Below, in pieces: positions 46,210 through 55,060 of a stretch of DNA of 64,000 nt (the first letter of the stretch is position 1; every line of letters begins with the position of its first letter). Under the pieces are notes generated by a model, which ran no database searches, was not told where the DNA came from, and was given only the letters and a program-made list of their open reading frames with translations. Origin of the DNA: Chryseosolibacter sp964493505 (lineage in GTDB: Bacteria > Bacteroidota > Bacteroidia > Cytophagales > Cyclobacteriaceae); assembly GCA_964493505.1 (NCBI GenBank), contig CAZBNP010000001.1, positions 310,001 to 374,000 on the forward strand, in the 5' to 3' direction. The translations under genes were made by a program, and so were the position numbers.

Positions 46210-46241
46210 TTTGTGCTATTTCTCATGGGTTAGTACATTTG
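46210..46241 (+). promoter_or_regulatory. full Bacteroidota-type promoter for the sensor kinase operon
   Basis: TTTG at 46210-46213 and TACATTTG at 46234-46241 are separated by 20 bases, the consensus TTTG-N19-21-TAnnTTTG. The predicted start is about 50 bases before ATG 46302. This is the best promoter match in the window. Confidence 0.65.
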
Positions 46242-46301
46242 ATCCCCCACGTCCACGAACCGGGTGTTCCCCGCGGTTCGGCCTCATGTTAAATTCCGAA
46301 T

Positions 46302-47774
46302 ATGAAGATCTCATACTTGATATTCTTTGGGTTTCTGTTCATCCTGATCATGTTTGCCATCAGCACCTATATGAACTACAGGCAGGCGGAGAAGGTAAAC
46401 GAGAACTCCGAGTGGTTTGCAAATTCAGCGACGGTAATGCGCGAAAGCAATCGCTTCCAGCGAAACATACTCAACATGGTGAGTGGTTTACGCGGATACC
46501 TGCTTTCGGGAGAAATGTATTTTATTCAAACTTATGACTCCGCAAAACAGGAAAATATTGAAATTCTGAATCAGCTGAATGAGATCATCGCGGATACGTC
46601 AAAGCAAAAGGTGGCACTTGCGGAACTGATTCGCCTGAATGGTCAGTGGAGGCTGGACTTTGGAGACCCCCTTATTAAGGCTAAAAACGCGGCGAGTACT
46701 TCGGACAGCGCCATGCAGGCCTATAATGCTCTGTATCGGGACAAGCTTGTGTTTGGAAGCGAAAAAAACCTGAACCGGAAGCTGCAACGGAATTTCCGCG
46801 ACTTTGCGAACTACGAGTACAAACTCAGGGAGGAAAGAAGCAAGATCTTTACTGAATCCATCCGCAAGACACGCGTTGTTTCTTTTTACCTGACAATGAT
46901 GTCGATCGCAATCGGCTTCCTGATATCGCTTTTCCTCGCCTATCGCATTTCGACGCGTATTATGGATATGGTGAGAATGGCCAATACGATTGCCGCGGGA
47001 AACTATGAAGTACACACGGTCGCTCGCGGAAATGATGAACTAGGCCAGCTGGCAAACTCCCTCAACCACATGGCGGAAGTGCTGTCGGAAAATATCAGGC
47101 TCCTGCAGCGGAAGAACGAAGAGCTGGATCAGTTCGCTCACATTGTGTCGCACGACCTCAAGGCGCCCTTGCGCGGGATAGACAACGTCGTTACCTGGAT
47201 AGAAGAGGATCACAGCACAGAACTTCAGCCAAAAATCCGCGAATATCTTCAATTGATCAAGGGCCGACTCCTGCGGGCGGAAAATATGATACGTGGAATT
47301 CTGCTTTACGCCCGGGTCGGAAGGCAGAGTCCTGAGCGAGAGTATATCAACCTGAACAGCTTGTTTCACGATATCATAGACAACCTGACGGTCAGACCTG
47401 GGTTGAGAGTTGAGATCCAGCAAAATATGCCGGAGATCTACTCGGAGCGTATACCTCTCCAGCAGGTGTTGGCCAACCTGATCGGCAACGCTATAAAGTA
47501 TCACGACAAGGCGGAGGGATATATCAAAGTGTACGTCAAGAGCTATCGCGACTTCTATGAATTCTTCGTCGAAGACAACGGCCCGGGAATTTCAGAGTCC
47601 TACCACAACAAGATCTTTGTCATCTTTCAGACCCTTCAGGAGCGCGACAGCTTTGAAAGCACCGGTGTCGGTCTTGCGATTGTAAAAAAAATACTCGATG
47701 ACCGTAAACAGACAATCACGGTAAGATCGGACACAGGAAAGATAACTGTGTTCTCCTTTACCTGGCCAAAGTAA
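46302..47774 (+). CDS. sensor histidine kinase with CHASE3-like periplasmic domain
   Basis: 490 residues. TM1 is at 3-23, a CHASE3-type helical sensor at about 25-185 (RNILNMVSGLRGYLLSGEMYF), TM2 at about 192-213, then HAMP (about 215-265), HisKA with phospho-acceptor His284 in FAHIVSHDLKAPLRG, and HATPase_c with N-box near NLIGNAIKYHD, G1 DNGPGI and G2 STGVGLAIVKKI. The H-box is of the phytochrome-like HisKA type. The response regulator gene is 8 bp downstream, so they form a two-component pair. The signal sensed is unknown. Confidence 0.92.
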   Translation: MKISYLIFFGFLFILIMFAISTYMNYRQAEKVNENSEWFANSATVMRESNRFQRNILNMVSGLRGYLLSGEMYFIQTYDSAKQENIEILNQLNEIIADTSKQKVALAELIRLNGQWRLDFGDPLIKAKNAASTSDSAMQAYNALYRDKLVFGSEKNLNRKLQRNFRDFANYEYKLREERSKIFTESIRKTRVVSFYLTMMSIAIGFLISLFLAYRISTRIMDMVRMANTIAAGNYEVHTVARGNDELGQLANSLNHMAEVLSENIRLLQRKNEELDQFAHIVSHDLKAPLRGIDNVVTWIEEDHSTELQPKIREYLQLIKGRLLRAENMIRGILLYARVGRQSPEREYINLNSLFHDIIDNLTVRPGLRVEIQQNMPEIYSERIPLQQVLANLIGNAIKYHDKAEGYIKVYVKSYRDFYEFFVEDNGPGISESYHNKIFVIFQTLQERDSFESTGVGLAIVKKILDDRKQTITVRSDTGKITVFSFTWPK

Positions 47775-47782
47775 AAGCAGAT

Positions 47783-48214
47783 ATGGATAAAGTGAATGTG
47801 ATTAAGATATTGCTTGTGGAAGACGATACGCTCGACGTCATGGATGCCCGGCGTACGCTGAGCAGAATGGATATTCTATACAAAATGGATGTGGCAAAAA
47901 ACGGGGAGGAAGCGCTGGATTATCTGCGCAATATTACCGCCACGGGGGACGTTGCGCCAGATATCATCCTGCTTGACCTCAATATGCCGAAGATGAACGG
48001 TGTAGAGCTGCTCACCCGCATCCGGAACATGGAAGAGTGGAAACACATAAAAGTGTTCGTGATAACCACTTCCGAGGAGAAAGAAGACAAGGAGGTTACC
48101 CGGAAACTCGGCGTATCAGGCTATATTGTAAAGCCAATTAAATTCAATAACCCCTCTTCGATCGATTCATTTAACCTGATGATCGACTTGTTGAACATCA
48201 AAAATAAACCCTAG
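47783..48214 (+). CDS. single-domain response regulator (Rcp1-like)
   Basis: 143 residues, receiver domain only. The acidic pocket is Asp14/Asp15 (LVEDD), the phosphorylation site is Asp65 in IILLDLNMP, and the conserved Lys is at 117 in YIVKPI. The extended DLNMPKMNG and NMEEWKHIKV loop are typical of Rcp1-type regulators that pair with phytochrome-like kinases. With no output domain, it must act through a phosphorelay or a protein contact. It starts 8 bp after the kinase gene, and its stop TAG overlaps the start region of the S9 peptidase. Confidence 0.92.
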   Translation: MDKVNVIKILLVEDDTLDVMDARRTLSRMDILYKMDVAKNGEEALDYLRNITATGDVAPDIILLDLNMPKMNGVELLTRIRNMEEWKHIKVFVITTSEEKEDKEVTRKLGVSGYIVKPIKFNNPSSIDSFNLMIDLLNIKNKP

Positions 48215-48216
48215 TG

Positions 48217-50115
48217 ATGAAGAAAGTATTGTTATCGCTGATCTGCGTCATTTTTATTGGCCATACCTCAGCACAGAATGTCATGACCCCGGAAGGGCTG
48301 TGGCAACTCGGACGTGTCAGCGCAGTCGGGATCACCCCCGACGGTCAACAGGTTATTTACCGGGTAACAACACCCGACATAGCCGGGAACAAGAGCCGCA
48401 CGCTGCAATACGCCATCCCTCTCTCGGGCGGCGGTCCCCGCGAAATTGACGCGGTTCAGGGATTGCTGAAAGACAGCAACGTTTCGCCTGATGGTCAACA
48501 TCGTATCAGCATACAGAAAGTGAAGCTTGAAAACGTGCTCGGCAAAGATCGCCATCAGGATCTGCCGATGGCTGAAGCGCAGGTCTACGAGAGCTTGCAC
48601 TACCGCCATTGGGACACCTGGAACGATGGAACACATAGTCACCTGTTTGTGCATCCGGTCAACAACGCCGCTGGTTCGCCGGGAATCGATATTATGCAAG
48701 ACGAACCGTACGATTCGCCTCAAAAACCTTTCGGCGGCAGCGAAGACTATACCTGGAGTCCGGACAGCAAGTTCATTGTCTACGTTTCGAAAAAGAAAGT
48801 GGGAACCGCGTACGCTTTGAGTACCAATACCGATCTGTATGCGTATGAAGTCGCGACTGGCAAAACAACAAACCTGACAGAGGGAATGAAGGGCTACGAT
48901 ACCCACCCGCTCTATTCCGTGCAGGGCAACCTGGCGTGGCTGAGCATGGAACGCGATGGATACGAGTCTGACAAAAACAACATCATAGTCAGGCGCGGAA
49001 ACCAAACCCGTAACCTTACCGACGACTGGGATGGAACAGTAAACACTTTCCTTTGGAACCACGATGGAAGCAAGATTTATTTTACCGCGCCTGTTGACGG
49101 AACAATACAACTCTTTGAGATTGCGACAACCGGGAAAGCAAGCCCCAAACAGATAACACGAGGTGACTTTGATATCACGAGCCTGGTGGGGCAGGCGGTA
49201 AATGAAATGGTCGTTACACGGATGGATATGAATCATGCGACGGAGATATTCAAGGTCAACCTCTCAAACGGTACGTTTACACAGCTGACGCGCGTGAACG
49301 ATGATGCTTACCGCAACATCTCTCTCAGCAAGGTTGAGCGCCGCTACGTTAATACAACGGATGGAAAGCGCATGTTGGTGTGGGTGATATATCCACCTGA
49401 CTTTGACGCAACGAAGAAATATCCAACGCTTCTCTATTGTCAGGGAGGCCCGCAATCGTCGCTGACACAGTTCTACTCGTTCCGATGGAACTTCCAGTTG
49501 ATGGCTGCCAATGGCTATATCATTGTGGCTCCGGCGCGGCGCGGCATGCCGGGCTTCGGCGTGGAGTGGAATGAACAGATCAGCAAAGACTGGGGTGGGC
49601 AAGTGATGGACGATTACTTATCGGCAATCGATGATGTCTCAAGAGAGCCGTTTGTCGATAAGTCGCGCCTGGGCTGCGTCGGGGCGAGTTATGGCGGATA
49701 CTCAGTGTTTTATCTCGCCGGTATTCACAACAATCGCTTCAAGACATTTATTGCCCACGACGGTGTGTTCAATCTCAAGAGCATGTACGGCACAACGGAG
49801 GAGTTGTGGTTTGTGAACTGGGACATCGGCGGCTCTTACTGGGACAAGAACAATAAGCAGGCACAGAATACATATCTGAAATTTGATCCCAGCTCTCTGG
49901 TCGACAAATGGAATACACCGATCATGATCGTGCAGGGCGGAAGAGACTACCGCGTTCCGATCGGGCAGTCGCTCGAAGCTTTTCAGGCCGCGCAGCTGCG
50001 CGGAATAAAGAGCAGGCTGGTGTATTTTCCGGAAGAGAATCACTGGGTGCTGTCTGCGCAGAATGCGCTGGTATGGCAGCGGGAGTTCTTCAAGTGGTTG
50101 AAGGAGACGTTGTGA
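48217..50115 (+). CDS. secreted S9 family prolyl-oligopeptidase-like peptidase
   Basis: 632 residues from ATG 48217. A GTG at 48214 would add one residue and overlap the previous stop. The signal peptide MKKVLLSLICVIFIGHTSAQ points to export. The N-terminal half is a beta-propeller with repeated WSPDSKFIVYVS, GNLAWLSMERDG and WNHDGSKIYFTAP units. The C-terminal half is an alpha/beta hydrolase with triad Ser about 491 in GASYGG, Asp about 577 in GGRDYRVP and His about 609 in PEENH. It cleaves short peptides, as dipeptidyl or acylaminoacyl peptidase. Probably co-transcribed with the two-component pair. Confidence 0.92.
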   Translation: MKKVLLSLICVIFIGHTSAQNVMTPEGLWQLGRVSAVGITPDGQQVIYRVTTPDIAGNKSRTLQYAIPLSGGGPREIDAVQGLLKDSNVSPDGQHRISIQKVKLENVLGKDRHQDLPMAEAQVYESLHYRHWDTWNDGTHSHLFVHPVNNAAGSPGIDIMQDEPYDSPQKPFGGSEDYTWSPDSKFIVYVSKKKVGTAYALSTNTDLYAYEVATGKTTNLTEGMKGYDTHPLYSVQGNLAWLSMERDGYESDKNNIIVRRGNQTRNLTDDWDGTVNTFLWNHDGSKIYFTAPVDGTIQLFEIATTGKASPKQITRGDFDITSLVGQAVNEMVVTRMDMNHATEIFKVNLSNGTFTQLTRVNDDAYRNISLSKVERRYVNTTDGKRMLVWVIYPPDFDATKKYPTLLYCQGGPQSSLTQFYSFRWNFQLMAANGYIIVAPARRGMPGFGVEWNEQISKDWGGQVMDDYLSAIDDVSREPFVDKSRLGCVGASYGGYSVFYLAGIHNNRFKTFIAHDGVFNLKSMYGTTEELWFVNWDIGGSYWDKNNKQAQNTYLKFDPSSLVDKWNTPIMIVQGGRDYRVPIGQSLEAFQAAQLRGIKSRLVYFPEENHWVLSAQNALVWQREFFKWLKETL

Positions 50116-50152
50116 GTTTACCGAAGATTATCCGAATGATCTTTTCCTGGGT

Positions 50153-50182
50153 AAAAAAAAAGGCAACCCGAAGGGTCGCCTT
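50153..50182 (-). terminator. rho-independent terminator of the initiator tRNA
   Basis: On the minus strand AAGGCGACCC and GGGTTGCCTT pair around a TTC loop with one G-T wobble, followed by a run of T. It begins just past the 3' end of the tRNA. Confidence 0.85.
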
Positions 50183-50183
50183 G

Positions 50184-50256
<73 letters not shown>

Positions 50257-50353
50257 ATATGTTCTTGAAGAGCACTTCCTGCTCTTTGACGTTCTGAACA
50301 ACCATAACCGCCTTATCGACAGTTTTAGTTCCGCATTTTTCAAATTGGAGGAA

Positions 50354-50385
50354 CAAAAGTAGAACCCTCAGTGGTAAAAAACAAG
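50354..50385 (-). promoter_or_regulatory. candidate promoter for the initiator tRNA
   Basis: On the minus strand CTTG (50382-50385) and TACTTTTG (50354-50361) are separated by 20 bases, near the phylum consensus with one mismatch in the upstream box. It would give a leader of roughly 90 bases before the tRNA. Confidence 0.4.
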
Positions 50386-50393
50386 TACCTTTG
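50386..50393 (+). promoter_or_regulatory. Bacteroidota -7 promoter element (TACCTTTG) for era
   Basis: Exact TAnnTTTG, ending only 8 bases before ATG 50402. A transcript from here would have almost no leader. No TTTG is present at the usual upstream distance. Confidence 0.4.
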
Positions 50394-50401
50394 CGCTTTC
50401 T

Positions 50402-51289
50402 ATGGAACAAAAACCTTTTAAAGCGGGCTTTGTAAGCATTGTTGGTAAACCTAACGTCGGAAAATCGTCACTGATGAACAAACTCATTGGCGAGAACTTA
50501 TCGATTATCACCGCTAAAGCTCAAACAACAAGGCATCGCATTATGGGAATTCTGAATGGTGAGGATTACCAGATTGTCTATTCCGATACGCCTGGCATCC
50601 TGGAGCCAAAGTACTCGCTTCATGAAGCGATGATGAGTTACGTGAAAGTCTCTCTTCAGGACGCTGACGTGATACTGCTGGTTGTCGATCTGAACGACAA
50701 ATTCGAGGAGGACCTCTTTAAACGTTTTGTGAATTCAGTAACGCCGGTTGTGCTGTTGCTGAACAAAGTCGACCTGGCGAGGGGCTCGCAAGCCGATGAC
50801 AAAATACGCTATTGGAAGGAAAGCTTGCCCAATGTCAGGGAAATACTCCCGGTTTCGGCCTTAACAGGTTTGAATGTTGATCGCATACTCGAGGTTGTGA
50901 AGGCATTCATGCCAACGCATCCGCCTTTCTTCCCGGAGGATGAGTTCACCGACCGCTCCGAACGCTTCTTTGCGTCGGAGATTATACGTGAAAAGATCTT
51001 CCTGAACTATCAGGACGAGATCCCCTATAGCAGCGAGGTGGCGATTGATTCGTTTAAGGATGAGCCGGAGATCCTGCGGATCAGTGCCCTGATCTTTGTA
51101 GAACGCGATTCGCAGAAGGGTATACTCATCGGCAAAGGAGGAGCCTCTTTAAAGAAGGTAGGTATCGAGGCGCGTCGCGACCTTGAATCTTTTTTCGGAA
51201 AGAAGATCTTCCTTGAAACGCATGTTAAGGTAGCCGGCAACTGGCGTAAGGAAAAAAATCGTTTGCGCCAGTTTGGATACACCGAATGA
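50402..51289 (+). CDS. era: GTPase Era
   Basis: 295 residues. G1 is GKPNVGKSSLMNKL, G2 includes QTTRHRIMGIL, G3 is YSDTPGIL, and G4 is LLNKVDLA. The C-terminal KH domain carries GILIGKGGASLKKVGIEAR. Era binds the 3' end of 16S rRNA and assists 30S assembly. The length is typical. It is followed 35 bp later by der on the same strand, so the two ribosome-assembly GTPases are likely expressed together. Confidence 0.97.
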   Translation: MEQKPFKAGFVSIVGKPNVGKSSLMNKLIGENLSIITAKAQTTRHRIMGILNGEDYQIVYSDTPGILEPKYSLHEAMMSYVKVSLQDADVILLVVDLNDKFEEDLFKRFVNSVTPVVLLLNKVDLARGSQADDKIRYWKESLPNVREILPVSALTGLNVDRILEVVKAFMPTHPPFFPEDEFTDRSERFFASEIIREKIFLNYQDEIPYSSEVAIDSFKDEPEILRISALIFVERDSQKGILIGKGGASLKKVGIEARRDLESFFGKKIFLETHVKVAGNWRKEKNRLRQFGYTE

Positions 51290-51324
51290 CCAGTCATTGA
51301 TCATAACTCTTTTGAAATTCACCC

Positions 51325-52635
51325 ATGGCAAATATTATTGCAATCGTCGGCAGACCTAATGTCGGGAAATCAACACTCTTTAATCGACTCATTGAAAAGA
51401 GACAGGCGATCATGGACGATGTTTCCGGTGTAACCCGCGACCGCCACTACGGCTATGCTGAATGGGTTGGCAAATACTTCACCGTAATCGATACCGGCGG
51501 GTATGTCACTGGATCGGAAGACAAGTTCGAGTCCGAGATACGGAAGCAGGTCAAACTCGCGATAGACGAAGCCTCCGCGATCATCTTCATGGTCGACTGC
51601 CGGGATGGGCTGACAGGGTTTGACAAGGAATTCGCCAATGTTCTGCGGAGTTCGGGTAAGCCGGTCTTTATTGCAGCGAACAAAGCCGATACGCCTGAGA
51701 AGGCAAGCCTTTCGGCTGAGTTCTATGGAATGGGTCTCGACGCCGAGGTTTTCCCTATCTCTGCGGAAAACGGAAGCGGTACCGGGGAACTGCTTGACGA
51801 GGTCGTTAGGATCTTCCCTTCGGAAGGAAAAGAAGATCCCGATAGCGGTATTCCTAAGATCTCTATCGTCGGGCGTCCAAACGTGGGTAAGTCGTCGTTC
51901 CTCAACGCCCTGCTCGGTGTTGAACGCAGTATTGTTACCGACGAGGCGGGCACAACCAGAGATGCTATTCACACTTACTATAAGATGTTTGGCAAGAACT
52001 TTATTCTGATCGACACCGCGGGTGTCAGGAAGAAAGCGAAGGTCAAAGATGACATTGAGTTCTATTCGGTATTGCGATCCCTTAAAGCGTTGGAGGAATG
52101 CGACGTGTGTATCGTGATTATCGACGCGGAACGTGGCGTAGAGGCACAGGATGTCAATCTTATCAGCCTGGCCCAACGCCAGGGCAAGGGAATGGTATTA
52201 ATGGTGAATAAGTGGGATCTTATCGACAAGGAAACCGGAACAGCTGAGAAGTTTAGAAAAGACATTCTTGAGAAGCTTGCTCCTATCGATTACATCCCGA
52301 TCATCTTTGCGTCGGTAACAGGCAAGCAGAGGATATACCAGGTCATGGAGAAAGCGGTTGAGGTGTTCGACAACAAAACCAAGAAGGTGCCAACGTCGAA
52401 GTTGAACGATACGCTCCTTCCCCTCATTGAACGCACCCCTCCTCCCTCCACTAAGGGTAAGATGATTCAGATAAAGTATATCACACAGGTGAACGCCCGA
52501 TTTCCATCGTTTGCGTTCTTCTGTAATCTCCCACAGTACATTCAACCGTCATATCAGCGGTTCCTCGAAAATCGCATTCGTGAGAACTTTGACTTCGAGG
52601 GTGTTCCCGTTAGGTTGATTTTCAGAAAAAAGTGA
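51325..52635 (+). CDS. der: ribosome-biogenesis GTPase Der (EngA)
   Basis: 436 residues with two tandem G domains and a C-terminal KH-like domain. First domain: G1 GRPNVGKSTLFNRL, G3 DTGGY, G4 NKAD. Second domain: G1 GRPNVGKSSFLNALL, G3 DTAGV, G4 NKWD. The end (LPQYIQPSYQRFLENRIRENFDFEGVPVRLIFRKK) is typical. It acts in 50S subunit assembly. Length matches the family. Confidence 0.97.
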   Translation: MANIIAIVGRPNVGKSTLFNRLIEKRQAIMDDVSGVTRDRHYGYAEWVGKYFTVIDTGGYVTGSEDKFESEIRKQVKLAIDEASAIIFMVDCRDGLTGFDKEFANVLRSSGKPVFIAANKADTPEKASLSAEFYGMGLDAEVFPISAENGSGTGELLDEVVRIFPSEGKEDPDSGIPKISIVGRPNVGKSSFLNALLGVERSIVTDEAGTTRDAIHTYYKMFGKNFILIDTAGVRKKAKVKDDIEFYSVLRSLKALEECDVCIVIIDAERGVEAQDVNLISLAQRQGKGMVLMVNKWDLIDKETGTAEKFRKDILEKLAPIDYIPIIFASVTGKQRIYQVMEKAVEVFDNKTKKVPTSKLNDTLLPLIERTPPPSTKGKMIQIKYITQVNARFPSFAFFCNLPQYIQPSYQRFLENRIRENFDFEGVPVRLIFRKK

Positions 52636-52674
52636 TTTTTTCTTACCCCACCAAGTACATTTAGTCAATACTAT

Positions 52675-52682
52675 TATATTTG
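52675..52682 (+). promoter_or_regulatory. Bacteroidota -7 promoter element (TATATTTG) for the small lipoprotein
   Basis: Exact TAnnTTTG, 23 bases before ATG 52706. The -33 box is not recognisable. Confidence 0.38.
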
Positions 52683-52705
52683 CTATGAATTAAAACCTGT
52701 AAATT

Positions 52706-52894
52706 ATGAAAAAATTGATCGCATTATTAATTGTGTGCGGATTTGCAATGAGCTTTATCGCTTGCGGCAGCGGCTCACAGAGCGAAGCTGATAGCGCAGA
52801 TTCTGTTGAAACTGAATCTCCTGCAATGGACCCAGCTCCCGTTCCAGCTCCTATTGAAGCTGACTCGACGCAAGCTGACACAACAGCACTCTAG
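52706..52894 (+). CDS. 62-residue acidic lipoprotein
   Basis: The signal MKKLIALLIVCGFAMSFIAC carries a clear lipobox (Cys20). The mature 43 residues are Ser/Asp/Glu/Pro-rich (GSGSQSEADSADSVETES), with no fold recognised; such tails are likely disordered. It has its own -7 promoter element and a strong terminator after it, so it is an independent, probably abundant monocistronic gene. Function unknown. Confidence 0.75.
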   Translation: MKKLIALLIVCGFAMSFIACGSGSQSEADSADSVETESPAMDPAPVPAPIEADSTQADTTAL

Positions 52895-52918
52895 GTAATC
52901 TGCGAAGACCCATTAGAC

Positions 52919-52949
52919 AAAAAGGCTGCCCGAAAGGACAGCCTTTTTT
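52919..52949 (+). terminator. rho-independent terminator
   Basis: AAGGCTGCCC, a GAAA loop and GGACAGCCTT form a stem with one interior mismatch, followed by TTTTTT. It ends transcription of the 62-residue lipoprotein gene. Confidence 0.88.
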
Positions 52950-53004
52950 CGTGGCCCATCGGGTACACCACCATCCAAATCACTCTTGTATTTCTGCAGG
53001 AAGG

Positions 53005-53655
53005 ATGGTAATGTTACAAGACATTATTATGCAGTCGGGAAAACTCTACTCTATCCTCCAGGCGCACATGCCGGCAAGCGCTCTCTCTTACTGCTACCGT
53101 TTATGGTCTGACAGTCCATTCCTTTTGAAAATCACCCGAACACGGCAAACCAAAGTGGGCGACTTCACGTCGCGAAATAATCAGACTCATCCGCGAATAA
53201 CGCTCAACCACGAATTAAATCCCTACCTCTTCGTAATAACCTATGTGCACGAGGTGGCGCATTTGCGTGTACACCTCCGATACGGCAATCGCGTCGATCC
53301 ACACGGAGAAGAGTGGAAAGCTGAGTTCAGGCACCTCATGCAACCGCTGTTGTCGCCGGAGGTGTTTGCTGAAGATATCCTCGTTCAACTGGAACGACAC
53401 TTGGCCAACCCAAAAGCAAGCTCCTTCGCTGACACAGATCTGACGAAGATCCTTCGCCGCTATGACAAGAATGCTGACTTGTATGCGACGCTGTCTGATA
53501 TTCCGGAAGGGAGTATTTTCAGTTTCCAGGGAAGGTTCTTTAAGAAGGGAAAGATCCGCCGCACCAGAGTGCTGTGCCACGAAATGAAAACAAAACGGCA
53601 TTACCTGGTACCAGCAGACGTTCTGGTGGGTAACGTCCAGCTCAGTTTATTATAA
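53005..53655 (+). CDS. SprT-like zinc-metalloprotease domain protein
   Basis: 216 residues from ATG 53005; an upstream GTG at 52951 lies against the terminator and is rejected, and ATG 53011 is also possible. The SprT-like motif is VHEVAHLRVHLRYGNRVDPHGEEWKAEFR: HExxH with a downstream His after PHG. The N-terminal part resembles SprT (ALSYCYRLWSDSPFLLKIT) and the region IFSFQGRFFKKGKIRRTRVLC ends with a possible strand-rich tail. SprT/Spartan proteins act on DNA-protein crosslinks or are of unknown role in bacteria. It is convergent with the peptidoglycan-recycling operon. Confidence 0.82.
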   Translation: MVMLQDIIMQSGKLYSILQAHMPASALSYCYRLWSDSPFLLKITRTRQTKVGDFTSRNNQTHPRITLNHELNPYLFVITYVHEVAHLRVHLRYGNRVDPHGEEWKAEFRHLMQPLLSPEVFAEDILVQLERHLANPKASSFADTDLTKILRRYDKNADLYATLSDIPEGSIFSFQGRFFKKGKIRRTRVLCHEMKTKRHYLVPADVLVGNVQLSLL

Positions 53656-53677
53656 TCGCGCTAATCCATCTTCATTC

Positions 53678-54247
53678 CTATGCACCCAGCCTTCGCTGGA
53701 TCAGTCCGCTCACCAGGTCAAAGAATATGTGCGGATGTAATGTTCGCCATTGGTTGATCTGCATCGTTCCACCCATGTTGACGTACTGATCAACGTTGTA
53801 CTTCCTGAGTTCGTCCTGTACAAAGTCGGGGAAGGAGACTGCGGCTATCCAGCCATCTTCAACATCTTCGAACCACTCTTCGTAATAGGAGTCGTCGGAG
53901 CCGTGAAAGTTCATGATGTTCTCACCAATCAGAATGAATTTGTTGATGCCTTCAGGAACGAGCAGATCGACGACGTTTCGCTTCAGGTGCATGATGTCGT
54001 TGTTGATAGTGTCGTTCCATTCGCCGATGAATTCTATAATGACGAATCCGGCGTAGTAGTCGGAGTAGAGGATTTTAATATACAGCGTTTCCGACCCTAT
54101 GTAATCCCAGGCAGGATCGATATAGTATCCGTAAATTGTTTCGGAGTAGACATCGTAGTTGTATTCCTTGCCATAGAACGGTGAGCGCTCATCGTCGGCA
54201 GGGTCGTAGTATTTTATCCAGTTGTGATACGGTTCAATTTGATGCAT
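53678..54247 (-). CDS. conserved-looking protein of unknown function, overlapping murQ
   Basis: 189 residues from ATG 54247 (MHQIEPYHNW); a further start at 54265 would add six residues. The start overlaps the last 14 bases of murQ, so translation is probably coupled. The sequence is rich in Tyr, Trp and Asp, with YYDPADDERSPFYGKEYNYDVYSETIYGYYIDPAWDYIG, FVIIEFIGEWNDTINND and a C-terminal helix FFDLVSGLIQRRLGA. No signal peptide or TM is present, so it is cytoplasmic. I recognise no family. Its place in a muropeptide recycling operon is the main clue. Confidence 0.7.
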   Translation of the reverse strand: MHQIEPYHNWIKYYDPADDERSPFYGKEYNYDVYSETIYGYYIDPAWDYIGSETLYIKILYSDYYAGFVIIEFIGEWNDTINNDIMHLKRNVVDLLVPEGINKFILIGENIMNFHGSDDSYYEEWFEDVEDGWIAAVSFPDFVQDELRKYNVDQYVNMGGTMQINQWRTLHPHIFFDLVSGLIQRRLGA

Positions 54248-55049
54248 CCCCTCTTCGGCTTTCAACGGCCTTCCGCACGGAACCGAATTCCTTCAGCAAT
54301 CGTTCGGCTTCGCCTTGCGGAATAGATAACTCGTCCATCACCATCCGCGTACCGCGATCTACCAGCTTGTCATTGGTAAGCTGCATGTCTACCATCTTGT
54401 TGCCTTTCACTCTGCCCAGCCGGATCATCGTGGCCGTGGAAATCATATTCAGCACCAGCTTTTGAGCCGTCCCCGATTTCATGCGTGTGCTACCCGTGAC
54501 AAATTCCGGGCCGACAACCACTTCTACCGGAAAGGTGGCATGCCGGGCCACTTCCGAGCCGGTATTGCAGACTACACAACCGGTGGCGATGCCGTTCTTC
54601 CGCGCATCTTTCAGACCGCCGATAACGTAAGGGGTACGGCCGCTGGCGGCTATACCAATGAGAAAATCTTTTTCGTTGATGTTATGCTGGCTCAGGTCTT
54701 TCCATGCCTGCTCCATATCGTCTTCGGCTTTTTCGACGGCATTGCGTATCGCAGTGTCGCCACCGGCAATCAGACCTACTACCTTTCCCTGCGGCATCCC
54801 ATAAGTAGGCGGAATTTCCGAGGCGTCGAGCACACCCAGACGTCCGCTGGTTCCGGCCCCTATGTAGAAGAGTCGGCCGCCGTCGCGCATCTTTCTCACT
54901 ACATCTTCGACCAGGCGCTCGATGCCGGGGATGACGGCTTGCACAGCAAGTGGCACGGACTGATCTTCCTTGTTCATGTTCACAAGCAATTCGCGAACAC
55001 TCATTTTTTCGAGATTGTTGTAAGCTGATGATGATTCCGTAACCGACAT
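54234..55049 (-). CDS. murQ: N-acetylmuramic acid 6-phosphate etherase
   Basis: 271 residues, slightly shorter than the usual 300. The SIS-domain signature is GGRLFYIGAGTSGRLGVLDASEIPPTYG, followed by AGGDTAIRNAVEKAEDDMEQAW, IGIAASGRTPYVIGGLK and VVVGPEFVTGSTRMKSGTAQKLVLNMIST. The enzyme removes D-lactate from MurNAc-6-P to give GlcNAc-6-P in the cytoplasm. It is preceded by the BadF-type kinase gene (11 bp) and overlaps the 189-residue gene after it. This is a peptidoglycan recycling operon. Confidence 0.95.
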   Translation of the reverse strand: MSVTESSSAYNNLEKMSVRELLVNMNKEDQSVPLAVQAVIPGIERLVEDVVRKMRDGGRLFYIGAGTSGRLGVLDASEIPPTYGMPQGKVVGLIAGGDTAIRNAVEKAEDDMEQAWKDLSQHNINEKDFLIGIAASGRTPYVIGGLKDARKNGIATGCVVCNTGSEVARHATFPVEVVVGPEFVTGSTRMKSGTAQKLVLNMISTATMIRLGRVKGNKMVDMQLTNDKLVDRGTRMVMDELSIPQGEAERLLKEFGSVRKAVESRRGDASN

Positions 55050-55060
55050 ATTGGGGTGAG

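Noticed and set aside
52951..53004. GTG 52951 as the SprT-like start
   Set aside because: It lies directly against the terminator of the previous gene, and the extra residues are His-rich spacer without family similarity.
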